From: Methanothrix sp.
GTDB taxonomy: Archaea; Halobacteriota; Methanosarcinia; Methanotrichales; Methanotrichaceae
Direction: 5' to 3'
DNA: 16,675 bases
Assembly: GCA_028708055.1 (NCBI GenBank)
Contig: JAQVZT010000020.1
Span: forward strand, 1-16,675
The notes beneath the pieces were generated by a model. That model made no database searches. It was not told the DNA's origin and saw only the letters and a program-made list of their open reading frames with translations. This document shows, piece by piece, positions 1 to 7,600 of the stretch; within the stretch, counting starts at the first letter, position 1, and each line of letters opens with the position of its first letter. Made by a program: the position numbers and the translations under genes.

Positions 1-1499
1 TCGCCATACTTCTTGTCAGGCACGCCAATGACCTGAACATCGCTTATTGCCGGGTGAGTGTAGAGAAACTCCTCTATCTCTCTGGGATAGATGTTCTCCC
101 CGCCCCGGATGACCATATCCTTGAGCCGGCCTGTGATCTTGCAGTAATCCTCATCATCCAGAGTTCCCAGGTCGCCGGTATGCAGCCATCCTTCCTTGTC
201 CACGGCCTGATCGGTAGCAACCTCATTGTTGTAGTAGCAGCGCATGATCATGTAGCCGCGAGCGCATATCTCTCCTGTCTCTCCGCGGTGGACCATCTTG
301 CCGGTCTTCGGCTCCACGATCTTCATCTCAGTATGGGGCATGGGCCTGCCGACGGTCGAAACCCTCTGCTCCAGGGAATCGTCAGTGGATGACATGGTGA
401 TGCCGGGCGAAGCCTCAGTCTGGCCGTAGGTGATAACCACCTCTCGCATGTTCATGAGCGTTGCAACCTTCTTCATGAACTCGATTGGGCAGGGCGACCC
501 GGCCATGATTCCGGTGCGCAGGCTTGAGAAATTGTATTTCGAGAAATCGGGGTGCTCAAGCTCGGCGACGAACATGGTTGGAACTCCGTGAACCGCTGTA
601 CACCGCTCCTTCTCGATGGCCGACATTACAGAGACCGGATCAAAGTATTCAGCGGGCAGGACCATTGCGGCTCCATGAGTCACACTGGCCATATTGGAGA
701 GCACCATTCCGAAGCAATGATAAAACGGCACCGGTATGCAGAGCCGGTCTTTCTCTGTGAATTTCATGCATTCGCCGATAAAGTAGCCGTTGTTCAGGAT
801 ATTATGATGGGTGAGCACCACGCCTTTGGGGAAACCGGTTGTGCCCGATGTATATTGAATGTTTATGGGATCATCAAAGTCCAGGCTCTCTTCCCGCTCC
901 TCTAAAATCTCATCAGGCACCTCATCGCCCATCTTCAGAACGTCATCCCAGGACCACATGCCCTGCGGCTTTTCGCCCCGGATCATCACTGCCGTACGCA
1001 GAAATGGCAGTTTCTCTGAGTGAATCTTCCCCGGCTGAGCAGTTATGGCCTCCGGGCAAACCTCATAGAACATCTTTGCATAGTCTGAGGTCTTGAAGCG
1101 GTCCATGAGCAGCAGGGCCTGAGCCTCCGATTGGCGCAGGGCGTATTCCAGCTCGTGCGTCCGGTAGGCAGGATTGATGTTGACCATGATGATGCCTGCC
1201 TTTGCCGTGGCGAACTGAGTGATAATCCATTCGGCCAGGTTCGTGGCCCAAATCGCCAGACGATCACCCTTCTTCAGGCCCAAGGCGATGAAACCCTTTG
1301 CGGCGCGATTCAGCAATTCCTGCAACTGGCGATATGTGTATCGCGTCCCCTGATGGATGGATACAATTGCATCATTATCCGGATATTTTTCTGCAATTTC
1401 ATCGAACATTTCCCCGATCGTCTTTCCAATAAGCGGTTTTTCCGAGCCGCGAAAAGCGTAACTGAACGAGACTCTGCCTGGCATGAAATTGCCTGTCAT
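1..1499 (-). CDS. AMP-forming acyl-CoA synthetase (fatty-acid--CoA ligase family), C-terminus cut by window edge
   Basis: This is a member of the ANL adenylating superfamily. It activates a carboxylic acid with ATP to an acyl-AMP and then forms the CoA thioester in the cytoplasm. About 499 codons are present of roughly 550 usual for the family; the missing end is the C-terminal lid domain with the catalytic Lys. Visible motifs are the P-loop-like YTSGTTGFPKG (residues 216-226), a YGQTEASPG adenine-binding motif, the GWLHTGDLG motif, and the hinge-side IRGGENIYPRE (464-474). These match the medium/long-chain FadD-like branch rather than acetyl-CoA synthetase, but the substrate cannot be read from sequence. 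The start at 1499 is the first ATG after an in-frame stop; no strong ribosome binding site precedes it, and an ATG at 1484 is an alternative. It is divergent from the aminotransferase, separated by 186 bases. Confidence 0.93.
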   Translation of the reverse strand, partial: MTGNFMPGRVSFSYAFRGSEKPLIGKTIGEMFDEIAEKYPDNDAIVSIHQGTRYTYRQLQELLNRAAKGFIALGLKKGDRLAIWATNLAEWIITQFATAKAGIIMVNINPAYRTHELEYALRQSEAQALLLMDRFKTSDYAKMFYEVCPEAITAQPGKIHSEKLPFLRTAVMIRGEKPQGMWSWDDVLKMGDEVPDEILEEREESLDFDDPINIQYTSGTTGFPKGVVLTHHNILNNGYFIGECMKFTEKDRLCIPVPFYHCFGMVLSNMASVTHGAAMVLPAEYFDPVSVMSAIEKERCTAVHGVPTMFVAELEHPDFSKYNFSSLRTGIMAGSPCPIEFMKKVATLMNMREVVITYGQTEASPGITMSSTDDSLEQRVSTVGRPMPHTEMKIVEPKTGKMVHRGETGEICARGYMIMRCYYNNEVATDQAVDKEGWLHTGDLGTLDDEDYCKITGRLKDMVIRGGENIYPREIEEFLYTHPAISDVQVIGVPDKKYG

Positions 1500-1671
1500 T
1501 CGCTGAGAAGATATAACATTATCTTAAGTCAAGTTTAGAGAATGTAGCTAATAGATGTATTAATCCGCCCGCAAGGGTTAACCCGGATGAGATATTCTGA
1601 TAGAGAGTTTTCGACTCCGTCCCTGACAGAGAGAGTCTCCGTGAGGGCGTTTTTTGCCGGGGCGATAGAAT

Positions 1672-1676
1672 AGGAG
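1672..1676 (+). promoter_or_regulatory. Ribosome binding site of the aminotransferase gene
   Basis: AGGAG lies nine bases before the ATG at 1686 and fixes that start. The rest of the divergent intergenic region (1500-1671) should hold promoters for both flanking genes, but no unambiguous TATA box stands out. Confidence 0.7.
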
Positions 1677-1685
1677 ACAAACCAG

Positions 1686-2864
1686 ATGACAAGATTGTTT
1701 GCAGATAGAATGAGTTCTGTCCATAGGTCGTTTGTAAGGGAAATTCTCAAGGTGACTGAGAACCCGGAAATTATATCCTTTGCAGGAGGGCTTCCCAATC
1801 CCAGATATTTCCCGGTGCAGGAGGTCGCGCATGCAGCGGAAGAGGTTCTTTCCCAGTGTGGCGAAGCATCTCTGCAATACAGCACAACGGAAGGTTACCT
1901 TCCATTAAGAGAGATGATCGCGGAAAGGTACGCCAAAAAGGGCGTAAAGGCAACTGCTTCTGAGGTCCTGATCACCAACGGCTCTCAGCAGGCTCTCGAT
2001 CTCATGGGAAAGGTATTCCTGAATAAGGGCGACGGCGTAATCCTGGAGAGACCCACCTATCTGGCGGCAATTCAGTCTTTCGGCTTCTTTGAGCCTGTAT
2101 TTCATTCTGTGCCACTGGAGGAGGACGGAATCGATCCGCAGGAGCTGGAGCGGACACTCTGCAAGGACGAAAGCAAGCTCTTCTACTCTGTCCCCAACTT
2201 CCAGAATCCCACCGGCATTACCTATTCCCGGGATAAGCTCAAAGCAGTGGCGGAAAAGCTGAGCGAGAGAAGAACCGTATTCATCGAGGACAATCCCTAT
2301 GGCGATCTGAGGTTCATAGGCGAGGACGGCCCTTCGATGAAAAACTATCTGGGCGAGAACGCGGTCTTGCTCGGCTCCTTCTCCAAGATCGTGGCACCGG
2401 GAATCCGCATGGGCTGGATCTGTGCCTGCGAGGAGATAATGGAAAAGCTGATCGTTGCCAAACAGGCCTCAGACCTGCATTCCAATTATCTCTGCCAGAG
2501 GATACTGCATCAGTACCTGATGGATAGCGACATAGAAAGGCACATCGCCAAGATCAGGAGAGCCTACAAGGATCAAAGGGATTTCATGGTGCATACAATG
2601 GAGGAGACCTTCCCGGAGGATGTCAGCTTTACGAGGCCCGAGGGAGGAATGTTCCTCTGGGCGACATTGCCTGAGAGCATGTCTTCACTCCATCTCTTCG
2701 AAAGGGCCATCAAGGATAAGGTGGCCTTCGTGCCCGGCCAGGCCTTTTATGCAGACGGCGGCGGAAGCAATACCATGAGGCTGAACTATTCCAATTCGGA
2801 TAAAGAAAGGATCTTCGAGGGCATAACTCGACTGGCAAAGGCCATCAAGGAGGAGGCCTCATAG
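1686..2864 (+). CDS. PLP-dependent aminotransferase, class I/II (2-aminoadipate/aromatic aminotransferase-like)
   Basis: This 392-residue fold-type I aminotransferase is expected to move an amino group between an amino acid and a 2-oxo acid in the cytoplasm. The N-terminal ISFAGGLPNPRYFP segment and the LQYSTTEGYLPLREMIA segment are typical of the group containing LysN, archaeal aromatic aminotransferases and the enzyme domain of MocR regulators. Visible cofactor and substrate residues are NPTG (N174-G177), D202 in EDNPYGD, Y205, the Schiff-base lysine K234 in SFSK, R241, and the substrate-carboxylate Arg R365 in MRLNYS. The length is normal for a stand-alone enzyme with no DNA-binding domain. 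The start is supported by AGGAG at 1672. Substrate specificity cannot be assigned; lysine-type, aromatic or branched-chain acids are all possible. It appears monocistronic, with U-tracts after the stop. Confidence 0.93.
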   Translation: MTRLFADRMSSVHRSFVREILKVTENPEIISFAGGLPNPRYFPVQEVAHAAEEVLSQCGEASLQYSTTEGYLPLREMIAERYAKKGVKATASEVLITNGSQQALDLMGKVFLNKGDGVILERPTYLAAIQSFGFFEPVFHSVPLEEDGIDPQELERTLCKDESKLFYSVPNFQNPTGITYSRDKLKAVAEKLSERRTVFIEDNPYGDLRFIGEDGPSMKNYLGENAVLLGSFSKIVAPGIRMGWICACEEIMEKLIVAKQASDLHSNYLCQRILHQYLMDSDIERHIAKIRRAYKDQRDFMVHTMEETFPEDVSFTRPEGGMFLWATLPESMSSLHLFERAIKDKVAFVPGQAFYADGGGSNTMRLNYSNSDKERIFEGITRLAKAIKEEAS

Positions 2865-2866
2865 TC

Positions 2867-2885
2867 TTTTTGCCCCGTTATTTTT
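2867..2885 (+). terminator. Probable U-tract terminator after the aminotransferase
   Basis: Two T5 runs (2867-2871 and 2881-2885) follow the stop codon directly, without a strong hairpin. Archaeal RNA polymerase can terminate on U-rich tracts alone, so this is plausible but weakly determined. Confidence 0.4.
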
Positions 2886-2955
2886 CGCCTATTCAGGTTA
2901 TTTCAACCGACAGTTATATCATCCAGTAAGTCTATCACAAAGTGTTGCATTTCCG

Positions 2956-3020
2956 TCGATTCAAAGAGATTTGTTGAGATGATTTTTGTAGCGAGATTCG
3001 ATTCTTTGAATCGATTCAAA
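2956..3020. repeat. Repeated decamer TCGATTCAAA cluster upstream of the zinc-ribbon gene
   Basis: TCGATTCAAA occurs directly at 2956-2965 and 3011-3020, and inverted as TTTGAATCGA at 3005-3014. Bases 2998-3014 form a perfect 7-bp inverted repeat (TCGATTC, TTT, GAATCGA). The cluster ends 16 bases before the ATG of the zinc-ribbon gene, so it could be an operator or a hairpin in the mRNA leader. Confidence 0.6.
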
Positions 3021-3036
3021 AAGGTACGTGAATTAA

Positions 3037-3234
3037 ATGTTTGAAAGAAAATATGAAAACAGAGATAGCAGCAGAGGCGGCTACAATAGCGGTCCAAGAG
3101 AAATGACAGATGTAACTTGCTCAGAATGTGGCAAGCAAACCCAGGTCCCATTCAAGCCGGATGGGTCCAGGCCGGTTTATTGCAGCGAGTGCTACCAGAA
3201 GCACAGACCTGCCAGGTCACCTGGAAGATACTAA
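3037..3234 (+). CDS. Small CxxC-x17-CxxC zinc-ribbon protein
   Basis: This 65-residue protein has cysteines 28, 31, 49 and 52 spaced exactly CxxC-x17-CxxC, with the family's VPFKPDGSRPVYC connecting stretch. That matches the small zinc-ribbon domain common in archaea (TIGR04272 type, from memory). One zinc ion should be bound by the four cysteines. The N-terminal tail (RDSSRGGYNSGPRE) has an RGG motif and the C-terminal tail (KHRPARSPGRY) is basic, which suggests nucleic-acid contact; this is inference, and the family has no settled function. The ribosome binding site is weak (AAGGT, about 12 bases upstream). Three copies of a decamer precede it and a hairpin with a T6 tract follows, so it is probably transcribed alone. 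Confidence 0.85.
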   Translation: MFERKYENRDSSRGGYNSGPREMTDVTCSECGKQTQVPFKPDGSRPVYCSECYQKHRPARSPGRY

Positions 3235-3280
3235 TCAATTTGATTTGGAATTAAATATTCAATCCATGAAATGGCTATGT

Positions 3281-3308
3281 GGGGCAATATTTGGCCCTAT
3301 AGTTTTTT
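3281..3308 (+). terminator. Hairpin plus T6 terminator after the zinc-ribbon gene
   Basis: GGGGC at 3281-3285 can pair with GCCCT at 3294-3298 (four Watson-Crick pairs plus one G-T). TTTTTT at 3303-3308 and a second T5 run follow. It lies 47 bases past the stop codon. Confidence 0.5.
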
Positions 3309-3380
3309 AAATTTTTGGCAGTTTCCAGTTTCGCCTCAGCAAAACTGTAAGGATATCGTGCCAGCGCGGAGGGGACGGAA

Positions 3381-3386
3381 AAGGAG
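3381..3386 (+). promoter_or_regulatory. Ribosome binding site deciding the TTG start at 3396
   Basis: AAGGAG lies nine bases before the TTG at 3396. No ATG or GTG in this frame has a comparable site, so TTG is the best start. Confidence 0.7.
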
Positions 3387-3395
3387 CAAGAGAAT

Positions 3396-3863
3396 TTGAC
3401 TGAGCACAAGCAGACCGCAATTCTCAATCCAGCATCAAACATGGTGATCAACGTTGACGAAGGAATAGCTCCACTGCTACAAATTATCTGGAACTGCGGC
3501 ATCGTCACCACTAATTCATGTCAAGAAAATAGGCCGGGCATAATATGGATTGAGTTTCTGGCAGCAGAAGATGCAGAAGCCTTTTTAACGCGCATAGTAT
3601 CGGGTCTTGACCCTATCAACAACCCAAAAGCCGACAACTGGCTTTACTCCAGAATAAGAGGTGCAAATGGTGGCTGGCAATACACGGCTCATCCACATGA
3701 TTCCAGAGAATATATCGACGAAGAAGATGGTTGCATTGGATTGAATGCCTCCCTATTGTGCTCAATTGCGTTATCCATATCGATCCGCTTTCCTGTGGAA
3801 GATTATGAAAGACTGCGCGATCTTCTCGAAAGAAATTCATCCCCAATAAGTGCCATAAATTAA
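3396..3863 (+). CDS. Hypothetical protein, 155 residues (first gene of a two-gene operon)
   Basis: I do not recognise a named family with certainty. The protein is soluble, with no signal peptide or membrane segment. It starts at TTG behind AAGGAG. The segment INVDEGIAPLLQIIWNCGI followed by VTTNSCQ (about residues 18-43) and an IIWIEF strand look like a small folded domain with two cysteines (C34, C42). The C-terminal part carries an amphipathic helix with acidic and Arg residues (EDYERLRDLLERN). The next gene begins 14 bases after its stop with its own strong ribosome binding site, so the pair is almost certainly cotranscribed. Confidence 0.75.
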   Translation: MTEHKQTAILNPASNMVINVDEGIAPLLQIIWNCGIVTTNSCQENRPGIIWIEFLAAEDAEAFLTRIVSGLDPINNPKADNWLYSRIRGANGGWQYTAHPHDSREYIDEEDGCIGLNASLLCSIALSISIRFPVEDYERLRDLLERNSSPISAIN

Positions 3864-3877
3864 AAGAAGGAGCCGAA

Positions 3878-4144
3878 ATGACCTGTGATCTTTGTACTAG
3901 AGCATCAATGGGTGCATGCGTGGGGGAGACGTTCTGCTCGTCTCTCAATTTGGCGGACGAGGATGCCTGCAGGCTAGCCGCCGAAATCTGTCTATCCTGG
4001 TGGCTGAAGAGAGATGAAGAGACTGCGGTCGACGATCTATTCTTGGAGATGTCGGAGAGACGAATTGATGAACTGGCTTGTGATCCCGAGAAGGCGAGGG
4101 CGTATTTGGCAGAGAGGAGTTTAAAGCTCGAATTCGGCACTTAG
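3878..4144 (+). CDS. Hypothetical cysteine-rich small protein, 88 residues (second gene of the operon)
   Basis: Unrecognised. It has seven cysteines (3, 6, 14, 20, 31, 38, 68), four of them in the first 20 residues with a CDLC pair at the N-terminus, so metal binding is possible but unproven. The remainder is helical and acidic, and ends in KLEFGT. There is no signal peptide or membrane segment. AAGGAG at 3867-3872 lies five bases before the ATG. The 14-base gap to the upstream gene indicates an operon, and the two products may act together. Confidence 0.7.
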   Translation: MTCDLCTRASMGACVGETFCSSLNLADEDACRLAAEICLSWWLKRDEETAVDDLFLEMSERRIDELACDPEKARAYLAERSLKLEFGT

Positions 4145-4185
4145 CTCCAGTGCGGTATATGAGATCCAAATAATTCCCCTCGATT

Positions 4186-4210
4186 ATGATAATATCATTA
4201 TTATTTTTTT
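4186..4210 (+). terminator. Probable terminator after the two-gene operon
   Basis: A short palindrome, ATGAT-AAT-ATCAT (4186-4198), is followed by TTATTA and a T7 run (4204-4210). It lies about 40 bases past the stop codon. The hairpin is weak and AT-only, so the U-tract is the main evidence. Confidence 0.45.
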
Positions 4211-4263
4211 AATGTTGCTCACCATAACGATAATTATTGCGTATAAATTTTATCTATCCAAAC

Positions 4264-4306
4264 ATTTAGGTACCAACGTCTTTTTATGCAATAACATCCT
4301 AATTGA
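4264..4306 (+). promoter_or_regulatory. Shared promoter-like element, copy 1 (before the secreted protein/glucan synthase unit)
   Basis: The core at 4271-4306 matches 30 of 36 bases of copy 2 (14001-14036) and 27 of 36 of copy 3 (14755-14790), without gaps. ATTTAG just upstream is also shared with copy 2. It holds a TATA-like CTTTTTATG and the downstream block CAATAACATCCTA. It lies 61 bases before the ATG at 4368. No other obvious promoter lies between here and the glucan synthase start at 4644. Confidence 0.65.
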
Positions 4307-4367
4307 ATCCATCTTTGAGATTGCATAGACGTGATTCAGAGAGATGGAACGAGATGAGGTCTTGATA

Positions 4368-4568
4368 ATGAAAAAAGTACTATTGGCCATGGCTATTGTT
4401 ATGGTAATGCCGATGACCATAATTGCAGCTGCAGATTTGGCCAGATCTAATAACTACAGCGAAAAGCCTCTCCCCCAGAGCCAGCAATTGCGACTAAAAC
4501 TACGTCTAAAGCTAGCACTACGACTGGCTTTGAGGCAACCTTCGCCGCAGCCTTTGCCCGTATGCTAA
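4368..4568 (+). CDS. Small secreted protein, apparently frameshifted
   Basis: The reading frame gives 66 residues starting with a clear signal peptide (MKKVLLAMAIVMVMPMTIIAAA). The start at 4368 is preferred over the in-frame ATG at 4344 because GAGGT (4356-4360) lies seven bases upstream and the signal peptide begins there. After the segment NNYSEKPLP the frame turns into low-complexity Leu/Arg/Lys/Gln sequence ending in PSPQPLPVC, which looks like an out-of-frame translation. The alternative frame from the C5 run at 4472-4476 reads PPEPAIATKTTSKASTTTG, a normal Thr/Ala-rich linker. So the gene has probably lost one C, or the assembly has an error. The product would be an exported surface peptide. 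It lies directly upstream of the glucan synthase, 55-75 bases away, and is likely cotranscribed with it. Confidence 0.55.
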   Translation: MKKVLLAMAIVMVMPMTIIAAADLARSNNYSEKPLPQSQQLRLKLRLKLALRLALRQPSPQPLPVC

Positions 4569-4588
4569 ATCATGTCTTCGTTCGATAA
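4477..4588 (+). other. Frameshifted continuation of the small secreted protein
   Basis: With one extra C in the run at 4472-4476, the frame continues to TAA at 4586-4588. It gives a Pro/Thr/Ala-rich linker followed by TGFEATFAAAFARMLNHVFVR. The GFEATFA start resembles the beginning of the PGF-CTERM anchors of methanogen surface proteins, but there is no long hydrophobic stretch after it, so that identification is not secure. The composition of this frame is far more protein-like than that of the in-frame reading. Confidence 0.45.
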
Positions 4589-4643
4589 AAATAGCAGTCT
4601 AGCTGATATTCAACAATATTGAAGAAAAATAGGTATCGAGAAA

Positions 4644-7600
4644 TTGATTCTGAGCCAAAATCAAATTCATAGGACATTAAACCGTCTCAAGGTGCGCCTT
4701 GACAGTAATGCATTCTTAAGTCAATACAGCTCTGAGCAGCCTCTACGATCTGAATTGTTTACCACAGATCAACTGATGCAACATGCTAAGGCGTTGGCAG
4801 AACGCCATGTGATTGATCCAATGCCCGGCAGGGACCTGCTACTGCCAAGGCTCTCTGAAAATGAAGCGATCCTGCTGCAGGCAAACGAGCTGCTAGCAGA
4901 GGCCGAAGCATCTAACCAGCGGATTTCGCCAGCGTCTGAGTGGCTGCTTGACAACTTCTACAAAATAGAAGAGCAGATTCGCATGGCAAAACTGCATCTG
5001 CCAAAAGATTACAGCAAAGATCTGCCCCATATGCTCAAAGGACCGCTGGCTGGATACCCACGCATTTATGACATTGCTAAAGAACTGATCCTTCATGTCG
5101 ACGGTCAGGTGGATGAAGAAAGCCTGAGAACCTTCGTGGATGCATATCAGTCGAAAACGATTCTTAATCTGGGCGAGCTTTGGGCAGTTGCCATCATGCT
5201 CCGCCTGGCACTTATCGAGAACCTGAGGCGAATTTCTTTGCGAATCGCTAAGATCCGGATTGACCGCAATCTGGCAGGTTACTGGGTAGATCGGGTAATT
5301 ACGACAGCGGATACAGAGCCAAAGAACATGATCGTTGTTGTAGCTGATCTGGCCAGATCGGAGCCACCAATGACCTGTGCCTTTGTTGCGGAATTTGCCC
5401 GGAAGTTGGAGGGACATAGCCATGCCCTGTCACTCCCGCTAATATGGATTGAAGAGCGTTTATCAGAAAAAGGAAAGACCATCGGTCAAATGGTCCAGGA
5501 GGATATTCAGCAAGAGACCGCGGATAAAGTCTCTGTGGGCAACAATATCAAAAGCTTTCGTTTTCTTGAGTCTATGGACTGGAGAGAGTTTGTAGAAGAA
5601 ACCAGTGCTGTCGAGAAGGCACTGAACATGGACTTTGTTGGCACATTTAGCCAGATGGATTTCGCCACTAGAGACCGTTACCGCCACTCTGTTGAACGGA
5701 TCGCAAAGCAAAGTTCGCATTCGGAAGAAGAAGTGGCACTTTTAGCTGTAAGACTTGCCCGGAAAAATGTTGAGGCTAAGGGTTCCGAAGATCGAAGTGC
5801 ACACGTTGGGTTCTATTTGATAGATAAGGGTTTGCCTGAGCTGGAAAGGGCTGCAGGAATGAGCCTGCCGCTGAAAGAATCGCTTAGCAGAACCATTTAT
5901 CAGTTCCCTCTGCTCTGCTATCTGGGCGCGATAACGCTGGTCACAGCAGTCACCTCCGCTGCGATAATGAGCCTGGCAAATGAGCCAGGATCCGACAGAC
6001 AAATGCTATTCTTGACTTCTGTCTTTTTGGTTATATGCATAAGCAGCCCTGCGGTCGGCCTAGTTAATTGGTTGGCGACTCTCTTGGTCAGACCTCATGC
6101 ACTTCCCAGGATGGACTTCTCTTCTGTCATTCCAGAGGAGCTGCGAACGCTGGTAGTGGTGCCATCAGTCCTGACGAGCATCGAAAAAGTTGAGGATCTG
6201 CTGGAAGGGCTAGAGGTTCGATACCTGGCGAACCGGGAGAAAAACCTCCACTTCGGTCTTCTTACCGATCTGGGAGATGCACCGCAAGAGATTGTGCCCA
6301 AGGACGAGGATCTTTTGCTTTTGGCTCTTCAGGGGATCGATTCTCTGAATAAAAAGTATCATGATAATATCTTCTTTCTCTTTCCTCGCAAGCGCAGTTG
6401 GGACCCTGAGGAGGAGATCTGGAGAGGCTATGAGCGAAAAAGAGGCATACTCGGAGAGCTCAACTCGTTACTGCGAGGCGGACCCAAAAATAGCTTCTCT
6501 TCGATCGTGGGCGACCTATCTATTCTGCCATGCGTAAAATATGTCATCACAGTTGACGAAGATACCATGATGCCTTACAACTCTGCCCGTATGCTGGTGG
6601 AGACCATGGCCCATCCGCTCAACCTCCCCAGGTTCGACGAGCATAAGAAATATGTCGTTGAGGGCTACAGCATACTTCATCCACGCCTGAGCTCAGATAT
6701 GCCTGAGGCAGATCGATCCAGGTTTGTCAAGCTCTTTGGGGGCGAGCCGGGGATCGATCCATACACGAGGGAGGTCTCGGATGTCTACCAGGACATTTTC
6801 GGGGAAGGCTCCTTCACCGGCAAGGGCATATACGACGTAGACGCCTTCTCCCTTTCTCTTGGTGGTCGTTTCCCAGATAACCTGATCTTAAGTCACGACC
6901 TTCTGGAAGGCAGCTACGCCAGAGCGGCATTGGTCAGTGATGTACAATTTTATGAGGAGTATCCCTACCGTTACACAACAGACGTTAAGCGCAGGCACAG
7001 ATGGATCAGAGGAGACTGGCAGATTGCCAGCTGGCTGCTAACAAGGGTACCGGGCCCAGGTGGCTTGATTCTGGACAATCCGATCTCAGCATTATCCAGA
7101 TGGAAGATTCTCGACAACCTCCGGCGCAGCCTCGTTACACCTGCTCAGATTTTGCTTCTGCTATCGGCTTGGCTGCTGCTTTCTAATCCACTGTTCTGGA
7201 CTATTGTAGCAGTAGGATCAGTTCTGGCTTTACCATTACTCGCTTGTATCCGAGCGACCCTCAATAAATCTGCAAATCTGCCCATGGACAAGCACCTGCA
7301 TTTTGCCGGTAAAGCAATTGTCAGATACCTGGCTCAGGCCGCCCTCAGCCTGACCCTGATACCTTATGAGGCATTCTTCAGCCTGGATGCAGTTGTGCGC
7401 ACCGGTGGACGAATGCTATTCACACATAAGCGGCTACTTGAGTGGAACTCTTCAAGCAGCTCTAAGAACAGTGGGAAGAACAATCTGCCAGGGTTCTACC
7501 AGTCGATGTGGATAGCCCCTGCGCTCGCTGTTGCCATGATATCTTATCTTTTGTACCAACGTCCTGATGTTCTTTACGTTGTCTGGCCGCTGCTGCTATC

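Noticed and set aside
54..1538. Several plus-strand open frames across the acyl-CoA synthetase region
   Set aside because: They lie opposite a gene with clear family motifs in the minus frame and have no protein-like features or ribosome binding sites.
1500..1685. Riboswitch or small RNA in the divergent intergenic region
   Set aside because: Only short imperfect palindromes are present and no known motif is recognisable.
4477..4588. Programmed ribosomal frameshift for the small secreted protein
   Set aside because: No slippery heptamer with a clear downstream structure was seen; a simple indel or assembly error at the C5 run explains it better.
7553..7562. TACCAACGTC, identical to part of shared element copy 1, inside the glucan synthase
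   Set aside because: The match stops after ten bases, lies inside the coding frame and lacks the TATA-like and downstream blocks.
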